Assembly: GCA_964531675.1 (NCBI GenBank)
Contig: CAZHFW010000026.1
Span: forward strand, 1 to 51,543
Origin: CAZHFW01 sp964531675
GTDB lineage: Bacteria; Planctomycetota; Phycisphaerae; Phycisphaerales; UBA1924
DNA: 51,543 nt
Direction: 5' to 3'
Shown: positions 1 to 9,348 of the stretch, in pieces
How the letters are laid out: the number at the start of each line of letters is the position of its first letter
How positions within the stretch are numbered: position 1 is the stretch's first letter
The notes under the pieces: model-generated
What the model was told of the DNA's origin: nothing
Database searches by the model: none
What the model saw: only the letters and a program-made list of their open reading frames with translations
Translations under genes and position numbers: made by a program

Positions 1-1225
1 CGCGTCCGCTGCTCTGCCCCGCGCTCTGACGGCTCGCCGCACCGCGGGTTGCCGATGCCCGCGTATCCGCGCCGCCGCTGAACGCGCTGGGCTGACCCTG
101 CCCGGGCGACCGGCCCGCGCCGACCGCACCCGCCGAGGCGGGGGCCTGCATGCGATTCCCCGCCGCCGTCCGCGCGGTGGTCTGCGACGGAATGTTCGGC
201 GTCGGACGCGCCGCCGGCGTCGCGGGCCTGGCGCCCGCGCTGGGAAGCGTGGTCTGCCTGGCGTTCAGCGCCTGCGTCGAACTGGCCCTGGGCACCTGCA
301 TGTTCGCGGGCCGCTGGGCGGTCCCGCGATAGTTCGCAAGTTCGCTCGGACGCGTCGTCGCGACGGGCTTGTCGCGGTTGGGCACCCACGCTCCACCCTC
401 ACGGCCCACGCGGTTGCCGCTCCAGTTCCCGTTGCCGTTCCCGATGTTCACGCTGTTGCCGATGTTGACGTTGCCGTTGAAGTTCCGGTTGATGTTCACG
501 TCGGTGTGGCCCCAGCCCAGGCACCCGTGGTGCCAGTCGCACACCGCGTCGGCCCAGATCGCGCCCACGACGATGCCCGCGCCGAAGCCGATGATGCCCG
601 CGGCCCAGACGTCGCTCGAGTTGTCGACGTACACCACCGAAGGCGAGTACGAAGGCACATAGATCACCTGCGGATCGGCCGGCTGGATGTAGATGATGTC
701 CTGCTGGACGACAACCTTCTGCTGCTCGGTGGTCTGCAGAGCCCCGTTGGCCTGCGCCTTGCGCCGCAAGGCCTGCACAGACGCCATGACGTCCTTGGCC
801 TGCGTCAGATACGCCTGTCCGAGCGCCGTGGTCCAGTCCATGTACTGGCCCATCATCTTCACGACGTCCGGGATCTTGGCGATCGCCTTGACCGAGGGTT
901 CCCAGCTCTGCTTGTCCACGCCCTCAGGCTTCCCGCCGGTCGACATGAAGCGCGACGCCTCCGCGACCTCGTCGGGATACACCGAAGCAGCCAGCACGTT
1001 GGCCAGCAGATCATCCGGGTACAGCGCGATCGGGCCGAGCAACTGCTCAAGCTCCGCCTGCGTCAGCGTGCCGCCGGGAGGTGTCTGCACCTTGGGTGCT
1101 GCAGCACCGGGCGCGACCGCGCCTGGCGCGGGAGCACTGGGCGCGGGTACGGGCGCCTGCTGCGCCAGACTCGGCGCCGCAATCATGGATCCCGCCATCA
1201 ACAGCGTCGCGACACACCGATTCAT
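1..1225 (-). CDS. DUF3300 family secreted protein (C-terminus cut off by window edge)
   Basis: I read this frame directly from the minus strand. It opens at the ATG at 1225-1223 and stays open to base 1, so the C-terminus lies outside the window and about 408 residues are visible. The N-terminus MNRCVATLLMAGSMIAAPSLAQ is a signal peptide with an SLA-Q cleavage site, followed by an Ala/Pro-rich linker. The segment LLGPIALYPDDLLANVLAAS followed by YPDEV matches the start of DUF3300. The middle contains a glycine-rich hydrophobic stretch and DWHHGC, then an Asn/Gly-rich repeat region (NINRNFNGNVNIGN and similar), typical of this family. The C-terminal part is low-complexity Ala/Thr/Arg/Ser. The family has no established biochemical function; an envelope location is likely. 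No strong Shine-Dalgarno sequence precedes the ATG. It may be monocistronic; the efflux operon upstream on the same strand ends 180 bp away. Confidence 0.85.
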   Translation of the reverse strand, partial: MNRCVATLLMAGSMIAAPSLAQQAPVPAPSAPAPGAVAPGAAAPKVQTPPGGTLTQAELEQLLGPIALYPDDLLANVLAASVYPDEVAEASRFMSTGGKPEGVDKQSWEPSVKAIAKIPDVVKMMGQYMDWTTALGQAYLTQAKDVMASVQALRRKAQANGALQTTEQQKVVVQQDIIYIQPADPQVIYVPSYSPSVVYVDNSSDVWAAGIIGFGAGIVVGAIWADAVCDWHHGCLGWGHTDVNINRNFNGNVNIGNSVNIGNGNGNWSGNRVGREGGAWVPNRDKPVATTRPSELANYRGTAQRPANMQVPRASSTQALNARQTTLPSAGARPATPAARPTPNIPSQTTARTAAGNRMQAPASAGAVGAGRSPGQGQPSAFSGGADTRASATRGAASRQSAGQSSGR

Positions 1226-1405
1226 GCAAGGCCCCGCATTCTGGCGAATCCGCCGGTGGATTCCCTTGGATATCCGCCACACCTGAGTCTAAACCAGACC
1301 ACACCTTCGTCAAATCCCCCGCACCAAAGCTCCGGACCGCCTGCCACGCATGCCATTACCGACACGCTGGGCGCGCCCAAATGGCTGGCCCGCTGAGTCC
1401 CGAGC

Positions 1406-4400
1406 TCAGCTGTGCGCCGCGCTGGCCTGTCCTTCCTTTGCGGCCGGCGCCGCGGGCTTGAACCCGAAGATCTTCTCCGTCACCGTCTGGATCACCACAT
1501 ACAGCACCGGCGTGAAGATGAGCCCCAGGAACGTGTTCCCGATCATCCCGAAGAACACCGCGGTGCCGATCGCCTGACGGCTCGCTGCACCCGCGCCCGT
1601 CGCGATCATCAGAGGCAGCACGCCCAGAATGAACGCCAGCGCGGTCATCAGGATCGGACGCAAACGCTGCCGCGACGCCTCCACCGCCGACTCCACGATC
1701 GGCTTGCCTTGCTCCCGATACGCCTTGGCGAACTCCACGATCAGGATCGCGTTCTTCGCGCCCAGGCCCACCAGGAGCACCAGCCCCACCTGCGTATAGA
1801 TGTTGTTGTCCATCCCGCGGTACATCAGGCCCAGCATCGCGCCCAGCACCGCCAGCGGGATCGACAGAATCACCGACAGCGGGATGAACCAGCTCTCATA
1901 CAGCGCCGACAGGATCAGGTACACCACCAGCAGCGCCATCGAGAACACGATGATCGCCTGATTGCCGACCAGCTTCTCCTGGTAGGACAGCGCGGTCCAC
2001 TCGTAGGTCGTCCCCTCGGGGAGCTTCTCCGTCGCCATGCTCTCGACGACCTTGAGGGACTCGCCCGACGACACGCCCGGCGCGGGCTGACCTTGCAGCA
2101 CCGCCGCGGGGAAAATGTTGTATCGGATCACGCGATCGGCGCCCATCATCTCGCGCACGTTCAGGATCGAGCCCAGGGGCACCATGCTCCCGTCGGGCTT
2201 GCGCACGTCGAGCCGCTTCACATCCTCCAAGGCCGAGCGGAAACGGCTGTCCGCCGACACGTTCACCTGCCAGGTGCGCCCGAACAGGTTGAAATCGTTC
2301 ACGTACGCCGAGGCCAGATACCCCGACATCGTCGAGAAGACGTCCTGCAGAGGCAGACCGAGCTTCTTCACCTTCTCGCGGTCCACATCCGCAAAGAGCT
2401 GGGGCACCGCGGCGCGGTACGCGCTGTTGACGCCCCGGAGCTTGGACTGCGCGTTGCCGTCGGCGACCATGCCCTGGACGATCTCGCCCATCGCCTGCCG
2501 CCCGATGCCCGAGCGGTCCTGGATGCGCAGATCAAAGCCCGACGCCGATCCCACGCCGTCGACCGCGGGAAGCGAGAACACGATGCACAGGGCGTCGGGG
2601 ATCTGCGACGTCCGCGCCCGGAGCTCGTTCATGATCGTCGCCAGATCGCGCTTCTTGGGCACGCGCACGTCCCAGTCCTCGAGCCCGATGAAGAACATGG
2701 CGTAGTTCGAGCCGTTGCTGTTGATCATCGAGAAACCGGGCAACGCCGTGAAGTTGCGCACGCCCTCGGTCTCGCCCAGGATCTTCTCGACCTTCTGGAC
2801 CGCGGCGACCGTGCGTTCCTGGGACGCCGAGTCGGGCATCCACACATCGATCATCACCATACCGCGGTCTTCCAGAGGCACAAAGCCCGTGGGAACCTTC
2901 GTGAACGACCAGCCGATGCCCACCACGCACGCGCCGAACGCTGCGAGCGTGAACGCGACGACCGCGGGATGCACCAGGAACTTGACCAGACGCGCGTACC
3001 CGTTGGCCAGCGCGTCGAAGCCCTTGTTGAAGATCCTGACCAGGATGAAGGGCTTGTGCCCTTCCTTGTGAGCCTTGAGGATGACGCCGCACATCGCGGG
3101 GGTGAGCGTGATGGCGCAGATTCCGCTCAGGAACGTGGACGCCGCGATCGTCAGCGCGAACTGCCTGAAGAGCTGCCCGCTGATGCCCGGCAGGAACGCG
3201 GTCGGGATGAACACCGCCATCAGGACGACGGTGATGCTGATCACCGGCGCCAGCACTTCCTTCATCGCGGTGATCGTCGCCTGCTTGGGTTCCAGGTGCT
3301 GCTTCTGCATCACCGCTTCCACGTTCTCCACCACCACGATCGCGTCATCCACCACGATGCCGATCGCGACCACCAAGCCGAAGAGCACCGGCATGTTCAC
3401 CGAGAAGCCCATGACCTTGGCGAAGAAGAACGTGCCGATGATCGACACCGGGATCGCCAGCATCGGGATGATCGAAAGCCTCAGGCTTCCCAGGAAGACC
3501 ACGACCACCGCCAGCACCAGGACCAGCGCCTCGATGAACGTGTGGAACACCGCGTCGATCGCCGACAGCACGAACTTGGAGGTGTCGTACACCGTCTCGA
3601 ACGACAGTCCCTTGGGAAGGGCGGCGCCCTTGGCCTTGAGCAGATTCTCGACGTCCCGCGCCACCTGCACCGCGTTGCCGCCCGGCGCCTGATAGACGAC
3701 CATCGCCGCCGCGGGCGTGCCCTTGTACCTGGCCAGAAGGTCGTACGACTTGCCGCCAAGCTCGACGCGGGCCACGTCCTTCACGCGGAGCACGCGGTTG
3801 CCCTCGGCCCGCACGATCACGTTCTCGAACTGCTCGACGCTGCTGAGCCTTCCCAGCGTGGAGACGTTGTACTGGTACGCCTGTCCGGAAGGCACCGGGG
3901 GCTGCCCGATCGCGCCCGCCGCGACCTGGACGTTCTGCTCCTTGAGCGCCGCGATCACGTCCATGGTGGTCAGGTTGCGCGACTTGAGCTTCTCGGGATC
4001 GAGCCAGAGCCGGATGCCGTAGTCCTTGACCGGGAAGATCTTGGCGTCGCCCACGCCGGTAATGCGCTTGATCTCGTCGAAGACGTTGATCGTCAGGTAG
4101 TTGGCGATGAACAGGTCGTCGTACTGCTTGGCCGCCGCTTCATCGGCCGGCGCGAGCGAGAAGACCGTGATGACGTTCGACGACACGCGGTCCGTGGTGA
4201 CGCCGTTGCGCTTCACCTCGTCGGGAAGCTTGGGCATCGCGATGTTCACGCGATTCTGCACGAGCACCGAGGCGATGTCGATGTTGGTGCCGAGCTCGAA
4301 AGTGACCTTGAGGGTGTACGAGCCGTCGCTGGCCGACGTGCTCTCCATGTAGATCATGCCCGGGACGCCGTTGACCTGCTGCTCGATCGGCGACGCGACG

Positions 4401-4582
4401 GTGTCCGCGACCACCTGGGCGCTGGCGCCCGGATACGCGGTCGAAACCTGCACCACCGGCGGCGTGATGTCCGGGTACTGCGCGATCGGAAGGTTCGGAT
4501 ACGAGACCAGCCCCATGATCGTGATCAGGATCGCGATCACGGTCGAGACGATCGGACGCCGAACCGGGAATTCTGCAAGCAT
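1406..4582 (-). CDS. RND efflux pump inner-membrane permease, HAE1 (AcrB/MexB) family
   Basis: This is a proton-driven multidrug exporter subunit of 1058 residues, the usual length for AcrB-like proteins. The N-terminus begins FPVRRPIVSTVIAI and continues with YPNLPIAQYPDITPP, the hallmark start of HAE1 permeases. The proton relay is intact: GIVVDDAIVVVEN (two Asp in TM4, near residue 405) and GLGAKNAILIVEFAK (Lys in TM10). A second hydrophobic half follows the porter domain. It is the last gene of a minus-strand operon: the adaptor stop lies 9 bp upstream of its ATG and the outer-membrane factor precedes that. Substrate cannot be inferred. The C-terminus ends in a short Ala-rich hydrophilic tail. 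Confidence 0.97.
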   Translation of the reverse strand: MLAEFPVRRPIVSTVIAILITIMGLVSYPNLPIAQYPDITPPVVQVSTAYPGASAQVVADTVASPIEQQVNGVPGMIYMESTSASDGSYTLKVTFELGTNIDIASVLVQNRVNIAMPKLPDEVKRNGVTTDRVSSNVITVFSLAPADEAAAKQYDDLFIANYLTINVFDEIKRITGVGDAKIFPVKDYGIRLWLDPEKLKSRNLTTMDVIAALKEQNVQVAAGAIGQPPVPSGQAYQYNVSTLGRLSSVEQFENVIVRAEGNRVLRVKDVARVELGGKSYDLLARYKGTPAAAMVVYQAPGGNAVQVARDVENLLKAKGAALPKGLSFETVYDTSKFVLSAIDAVFHTFIEALVLVLAVVVVFLGSLRLSIIPMLAIPVSIIGTFFFAKVMGFSVNMPVLFGLVVAIGIVVDDAIVVVENVEAVMQKQHLEPKQATITAMKEVLAPVISITVVLMAVFIPTAFLPGISGQLFRQFALTIAASTFLSGICAITLTPAMCGVILKAHKEGHKPFILVRIFNKGFDALANGYARLVKFLVHPAVVAFTLAAFGACVVGIGWSFTKVPTGFVPLEDRGMVMIDVWMPDSASQERTVAAVQKVEKILGETEGVRNFTALPGFSMINSNGSNYAMFFIGLEDWDVRVPKKRDLATIMNELRARTSQIPDALCIVFSLPAVDGVGSASGFDLRIQDRSGIGRQAMGEIVQGMVADGNAQSKLRGVNSAYRAAVPQLFADVDREKVKKLGLPLQDVFSTMSGYLASAYVNDFNLFGRTWQVNVSADSRFRSALEDVKRLDVRKPDGSMVPLGSILNVREMMGADRVIRYNIFPAAVLQGQPAPGVSSGESLKVVESMATEKLPEGTTYEWTALSYQEKLVGNQAIIVFSMALLVVYLILSALYESWFIPLSVILSIPLAVLGAMLGLMYRGMDNNIYTQVGLVLLVGLGAKNAILIVEFAKAYREQGKPIVESAVEASRQRLRPILMTALAFILGVLPLMIATGAGAASRQAIGTAVFFGMIGNTFLGLIFTPVLYVVIQTVTEKIFGFKPAAPAAKEGQASAAHS

Positions 4583-4591
4583 GGGGTCTTC

Positions 4592-5833
4592 TCAGCGACC
4601 GGAGCCGCCGGCCTCCTGGAGCTTCGGCGTCACCTTGGACCCCGGACGCGCCTTGAGCACGCCCAGCACGATCACGCGATCCTCGCGGGACAGGCCCTCC
4701 TGAACCACGCGCTGATCGCCGTCAAGCACGCCGATCTTCACGCGTTTCACCTGCACCTTGTCCTCGCTGTCCACCACCAGCGCAAAGCGCCCCTGCTGAT
4801 CGCTCAGGAGCGCCGCCTCGGGCACCAGCATCGCCTTCTCCGTCGTCGTCGGGAACCGCACCCGCGCAAAGAGCCCGGGCAGCAGGAACTCGTTGGGGTT
4901 CTCAAACCGCGTGCGCACGCGCAGCGTTCCCGTCTGCTTGTTGAGCTCCGGATCCACGTAGTCCACGCGGCCCTTGGTGTTGAACTGATCTTCACCCGCC
5001 AGCGCCAGCTCGCAAGGCCTCCACTGGTTCGGCGCGATCTGCCCGGGCTCGCGCGCCTCGCTCTCCGAGCGATCCTGCTTCCGGACCGACAGCACGTCCG
5101 ACTCGCTCACGTCGAGCGACACGAACGCGGGAGTCGCCTGCACGATCGTCGCCAAGAGCGTGGGCTCGCCGCGACCGACCAGGTTTCCGGTGTCCACCAG
5201 GTTCTTGGTGATCCGCCCGTCGGTCGGCGCGATCACAGTGCAGAAGTCGTAGTTCAACTTCGCCTCGCGCACCGCCGCCTCGGCTTTGATCAGATCCGCC
5301 TTGGCCGCGTCGCGCCGGGCCGCCTTGATCACCGCGTCGATCGCGGGCCCCGCGCTCTGATCCGCCAGCTCCTTGGCCAGCCTCGCGTCGTTCTCGGTGC
5401 CCTCAACCACCGCTTTCTGGGCCTGCACGCTCGCTTCGGCCTGATCGAGCACCGCCTTGTACTGGCGCGAGTCGATCCGGAAAAGCACATCACCCTTCTT
5501 CACCTTCTGGCCGGGCTTGAACTCCACCGACTCCAGGAAGCCCTGAACTCGGGCCCGGATCTCCACGGTCTCCGACGCCTCCACCGTTCCGGTGTACGTC
5601 AGATAGCTCACCAGGTCGCGCTCCACCGGCCGCGACACGATCACCTCCGGCGGCGGGGGCGGCACGTACACGTTCGCGTTGTCCTTCTTGTCGCACCCGG
5701 CCAGGAGCGTCGCGCCAAGAACCGACACGCAGAGCACCGAAACGCCCAAGCCGGCGCCCACACCGGCGCCCCGGAACAACGCCGCGCTCAAGACCCGCGG
5801 CGCCACCGACCGACGCTTGACGAGATCCAGCAT
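4592..5833 (-). CDS. RND efflux periplasmic adaptor (membrane fusion protein), lipoprotein
   Basis: This adaptor bridges the permease and the outer-membrane channel. I chose the ATG at 5833 (413 aa) because GGGAG sits about 9 nt upstream. A GTG at 5854 would add seven residues and overlap the upstream stop by 3 bp. The signal region ends in the lipobox LLAGC (Cys47 with this start), so it is probably lipid-anchored like AcrA. A biotinyl-lipoyl hairpin half follows (ETVEIRARVQGFLESVEFKPGQKVKKGDVLF), shown here only as a description of the ETVEIRARVQG and VKKGDVLF motifs. A coiled-coil hairpin, the second lipoyl half and a beta-barrel (FENPNEFLLPGLFARVRF) complete the fold. Its position between channel and permease genes supports the assignment. 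Confidence 0.95.
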   Translation of the reverse strand: MLDLVKRRSVAPRVLSAALFRGAGVGAGLGVSVLCVSVLGATLLAGCDKKDNANVYVPPPPPEVIVSRPVERDLVSYLTYTGTVEASETVEIRARVQGFLESVEFKPGQKVKKGDVLFRIDSRQYKAVLDQAEASVQAQKAVVEGTENDARLAKELADQSAGPAIDAVIKAARRDAAKADLIKAEAAVREAKLNYDFCTVIAPTDGRITKNLVDTGNLVGRGEPTLLATIVQATPAFVSLDVSESDVLSVRKQDRSESEAREPGQIAPNQWRPCELALAGEDQFNTKGRVDYVDPELNKQTGTLRVRTRFENPNEFLLPGLFARVRFPTTTEKAMLVPEAALLSDQQGRFALVVDSEDKVQVKRVKIGVLDGDQRVVQEGLSREDRVIVLGVLKARPGSKVTPKLQEAGGSGR

Positions 5834-5850
5834 GTTGCACTTCTCCCGCT

Positions 5851-7491
5851 TCACTTGCCCGCCCCCGTATCTCCCGCGTGGGGCTTCCCGGGCGCCATCT
5901 CGCCTTCAGGTCGCTCGTCCGCCGGCAGCTTGTCCTTGATCACATCTCCCCAGTCGGTGCGGGCCCGCATCTCGCGGATCGTCTGCGGATCGACGAACTC
6001 GCCATCGCCCCGCACTTCCCAACCCCCGCCCAAGGCCCGATACGTCCGCACCGCGCCCAGCGCGATCGACGCCCGCGCCGCGACCAGCGCATCTTCCTGC
6101 TGCACGAGCGTGGACTGCGACTGGTTCACCCGGATGAAGTCCACCGCGCCCGCCCGATACTGGATCAGCGAAAGCTCCACGCTCCGGCGCGACGCCCCCA
6201 CCGCTTCCGAGAGCGAACCGGCGCGCTGTCTGGCCTTCAGGAACTCCGAAAGCCCCGCCTCCACATCGCTGGCCGCACGCAGCACCGTGTCCTTGTACGC
6301 CTGCACCAGCTGCTCATAGCGCGCGTCCTGAACGCGGATGCTCCCCTCCACGCGCCCGTAGTTGAACACGGGCCAGTTCACGCTCAGCCCGACGAACCCC
6401 GCGAACGAGTCGGCGTCGAAGATGTTGCCCAGATCGGGACGATTCACGCCTTGGAACGTGGAGCTTGCAAAGCCCGTCGTACCCACGATGGAAATGCTCG
6501 GATACAGATCCGCGACCGCCTGGCCGATGCGGGCGCTCTGCGCCGCCGCCAGGCGCTCCGCGGTGCGCACGTCGGGCCGGCGCCGCAGCAGTTCCGCAGG
6601 GATCCCCGCCGCGATCTGCGCCTCGGCCTCGGGCACCCGCGCCGACATTCCCTCTGCCGGCTTGAGTTCCTCGGCAAGCTCCGAGGGAGGCTGCCCGAGC
6701 AGGGTCGCCAGCACGAGCTTGGACTGCAGCAGGTTGTTCTCAAACTCCGGGATCAGCGCCTTGGTGTTGGCCAGGGTGCCCATCGCGGTGGACACGTCGA
6801 GTTCGGAAACCGCGCCCGCTTTGAAACGCGCCCGCGTGAGTTTGAGCGTCTCTTCCTGGAGCTTGACGTTTTCGTGGGCGAAGTTCAGCCGCTCCTCGAG
6901 CGAGCGGATGACGATGTACGTCGCCGCCACCTCCGCCGCCAGGCTGATCATCACCGCGTCGTAGTCCGCGACGCTGGCGAGCAGCTGCGCGTCGGCCGCT
7001 TCGATCCCGCGCCGGAACTTGCCCCAGAAATCAAGCTCCCAGGCCGCCTGCAAGCCGATCGACGCCTGCGAGAACGAGCGGTCCCCGCCGTTGTTCACGT
7101 CGTTGGCGCTCCGCTGGGTCGCGCCCACTTCGCCCACGACCGCCTGGACCTGCGGGAAGAACTGTCCTTCGGCGACGCCCAGCGCCGCCCGGGCCTCGAG
7201 CACGCGCAGCCCCGCGATCCGAAGCGACAGATTCTGCGCCATCGCCCGCTGGATGAGCGCGTTGAGGGTCGGATCCTCGAACGACTCCCACCACTTCGGA
7301 TTCACCGCCCGGCCCGTCTGGTCCGTCGGGCCGATCCAGGACTCATTCACCCGCGCATCGGGCGTCGTGTAGTTCGGGCCGACCATGCAGCCGCCCGCCG
7401 CAAGCAGCACCACCAGGGCCGATCCCCGCGCCGCTGTCCGCGCTCGCCAGCATGCGCCCCGTCGATGCTGTTCCACGCCAGTCGCCGCCAT
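5851..7491 (-). CDS. RND efflux outer-membrane factor (NodT/OprM-type TolC family lipoprotein)
   Basis: This is the outer-membrane channel of the tripartite pump and the first gene of the operon. It has 546 residues. The ATG is preceded by GAGGTGA at a 4-nt spacing. The signal segment ends in the lipobox LAAGGC (Cys35), and the mature part begins MVGPNYTTPD, the classic NodT-type start (VGPxYxxP). The two TolC repeats are recognisable, with QRAMAQNLSLRIAGLRVLEAR in the first and the DPTLNALIQ entry before it, and a matching SLSEAVGASRRSVELS stretch in the second. The C-terminus is charged and outside the channel fold. No TetR or MarR regulator gene is adjacent, so regulation is unknown. Confidence 0.95.
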   Translation of the reverse strand: MAATGVEQHRRGACWRARTAARGSALVVLLAAGGCMVGPNYTTPDARVNESWIGPTDQTGRAVNPKWWESFEDPTLNALIQRAMAQNLSLRIAGLRVLEARAALGVAEGQFFPQVQAVVGEVGATQRSANDVNNGGDRSFSQASIGLQAAWELDFWGKFRRGIEAADAQLLASVADYDAVMISLAAEVAATYIVIRSLEERLNFAHENVKLQEETLKLTRARFKAGAVSELDVSTAMGTLANTKALIPEFENNLLQSKLVLATLLGQPPSELAEELKPAEGMSARVPEAEAQIAAGIPAELLRRRPDVRTAERLAAAQSARIGQAVADLYPSISIVGTTGFASSTFQGVNRPDLGNIFDADSFAGFVGLSVNWPVFNYGRVEGSIRVQDARYEQLVQAYKDTVLRAASDVEAGLSEFLKARQRAGSLSEAVGASRRSVELSLIQYRAGAVDFIRVNQSQSTLVQQEDALVAARASIALGAVRTYRALGGGWEVRGDGEFVDPQTIREMRARTDWGDVIKDKLPADERPEGEMAPGKPHAGDTGAGK

Positions 7492-7606
7492 TTCGTCACC
7501 TCACACCCGAGATAGAGGCCTGACTATACCAGATTCGCTTGTCAACTATGCGTGCACACAAGGCCGTCTCCGCTGTGCGCGCCCATGCCACGAACAAATC
7601 CACCCG

Positions 7607-9322
7607 CTAGCCCACGCGCGGGTCCTGCGCGTCACTGTTGGCCTCCACCGCATCCGCCACCGTCGTGAACCGATCGATCCTTCCGATCCGCGCCTCAAGA
7701 CCCGCGGTCCGCAGCCGATCGCGCACCGTTGAACGCGCCTCCACCACCACCAGCTTGATCCCGCGCTCCTGAAGCTCCGCCTCCAGACTCAAGAGCATCT
7801 CGGCGCCCACCATGTCGACCATCGGCGCCGCCGATAGATCGCAGATGACCACCCGCACCGGCCGCTGCGCCACCGCCCACGCGACCCGGTCGCGAACACT
7901 CTCCGCATTGAAGTAGAACAAACCGCCCTCGACCCGGAACACTTCGACTCCCGGGACCAGTTCATTGTCCGGATGCCGCTGGCGATCTGAGAACCGCCTG
8001 GTTCCGGGGATTCGACCGAGCAGCGCAACATGAGGCCGCGACGCCCGCCTCAGGATCAGGACGACCGAGATCGCCGCCCCGATCAGCACGCCGCGCAGGA
8101 GCCCGCTGGCCAGCACGCCGCCAAAAGCGCTGGCGACCACCAGCAGCTCCTGCCGATCGGTCTTCCACAGGTGCCTGAGCACCGAAGGCTTCACCAGCGC
8201 CATCACCGCCGAGATGATGATCGCCGCCAGCACCGGCTGCGGGAGCTCGCGCAAGAGCCCCGAAAAGAACACCACGACCGCGAGCATGAGGACCGACGCG
8301 ATCAGACCGGACAGGGGCGTGCGCGCGCCGCTGGTCTGATTCACCAGCGATTGCGAGACCCCGCCGCTGACCGGAAAGCCCTTGAAGACGCCCGCAGCCA
8401 GGTTCGCCCCCGCCAGGGCCAGCAGCTCCTGATTGGCGTCAAAACGTGCTCCGCTGCTGGACGACGCCATGCGGCCGATCGCCGAGGTTTCCACCGCCGC
8501 GAGCAGGCAGCACGCCATCGCCAGAGGCAGAATCTCGTTGATCTCTTCCATGCCCAGATGGGGCAGCCTGGGCGCGGGAATCCCCGCGCTGACCGAGCCG
8601 AGCATGACCACGCCCCAGTGTTCCAGGTGCAGGAGCATGGCGGCCGCGATCCCCCCGACGACCGCCCACAGCGCGATCGGGCGATGTTTGAACGCCATCC
8701 GTCCCAGGATGAGGAAGCCCAAGGCGCCCACACCGACGATGACCGACGCGGGATTGGCGTCGCCAGCACGCGCGAGCACATCTCCGAGATTGGCCAGCAC
8801 CCCGCCGTGGTGCGCCTTGGGGATCCCCAGGAGCTTGGGAAGCTGGGTGCTGATCAGCGTGATCGCGACCCCCAGCTTGAATCCGATGAGCACGGACTCG
8901 GAGATGAACGTCACCAGCGAACCGGCCCGGAAGAACCACGCCGCCAGGGCGATGAACGCGGTGAGGATCGCGGTCCCGCCCGCCAGGGCCGCGTGCCGGA
9001 CCGGATCGCCGCCGGAGATCGCCGCCAGGGTCGTGCCCATCAGCAGCGAGATCGCCGAGGTCACCGTGACCGCGGTCCGCTGCGAGCTGCAGAAGAGCCA
9101 GAAGATCATCCCGGAGAAAATGCACGCGTAGAGACCCGATTCGGCGGGAAGGCCCGCCAGTGAGGCGTCGCCGATCGCAGCGGGGAGCATGTACGCCGCG
9201 AGCGTGAAGCCCGCGACCGCGTCGGCGACGAGCGACGCCGCGTTGCACTCGCGGAGCCACCGCAGGGCCGGCACACGTCCGACTCCCCACCGGTTTGCGC
9301 TGTCAAGAACCTGATCCGACAC
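7607..9322 (-). CDS. SulP family anion permease with C-terminal STAS domain
   Basis: This is a SLC26/SulP transporter (sulfate, bicarbonate or another anion; substrate not determinable here). I favour the GTG start at 9322 (571 aa) because GGAG lies about 6 nt upstream; a TTG at 9337 adds five residues. After a short cytoplasmic N-terminus, the SulP signature appears as AGFTLAAYMLPAAIGDASLAG, followed by PAESGLYA and roughly a dozen hydrophobic segments. The C-terminal ~110 residues form a STAS domain with VVICDLSAAPMVDMVGAEML, matching the DxSxxxxxDxxG pattern around the phosphorylatable position. It follows the polyphosphate kinase gene with only 26 bp between stop and start, so the two are probably cotranscribed. 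Confidence 0.92.
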   Translation of the reverse strand: MSDQVLDSANRWGVGRVPALRWLRECNAASLVADAVAGFTLAAYMLPAAIGDASLAGLPAESGLYACIFSGMIFWLFCSSQRTAVTVTSAISLLMGTTLAAISGGDPVRHAALAGGTAILTAFIALAAWFFRAGSLVTFISESVLIGFKLGVAITLISTQLPKLLGIPKAHHGGVLANLGDVLARAGDANPASVIVGVGALGFLILGRMAFKHRPIALWAVVGGIAAAMLLHLEHWGVVMLGSVSAGIPAPRLPHLGMEEINEILPLAMACCLLAAVETSAIGRMASSSSGARFDANQELLALAGANLAAGVFKGFPVSGGVSQSLVNQTSGARTPLSGLIASVLMLAVVVFFSGLLRELPQPVLAAIIISAVMALVKPSVLRHLWKTDRQELLVVASAFGGVLASGLLRGVLIGAAISVVLILRRASRPHVALLGRIPGTRRFSDRQRHPDNELVPGVEVFRVEGGLFYFNAESVRDRVAWAVAQRPVRVVICDLSAAPMVDMVGAEMLLSLEAELQERGIKLVVVEARSTVRDRLRTAGLEARIGRIDRFTTVADAVEANSDAQDPRVG

Positions 9323-9348
9323 GCTGCACTCCGCCAAGGTCCCAGGGA

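Noticed and set aside
150..332. A 60-codon plus-strand ORF
   Set aside because: It lies antisense to the low-complexity C-terminal part of the DUF3300 gene, which is well supported in its own frame.
1368..1379. 12-bp palindrome TGGGCGCGCCCA after the RND operon
   Set aside because: It has no T-tract and no separate arms, and such short palindromes are common at this base composition, so I do not call it a terminator.
1412..6319. A 1635-codon plus-strand open frame
   Set aside because: It is antisense to the RND operon. Its translation is rich in Arg, His, Asp and Leu with no domain, the expected result of the GC-rich codon bias of the opposite strand.
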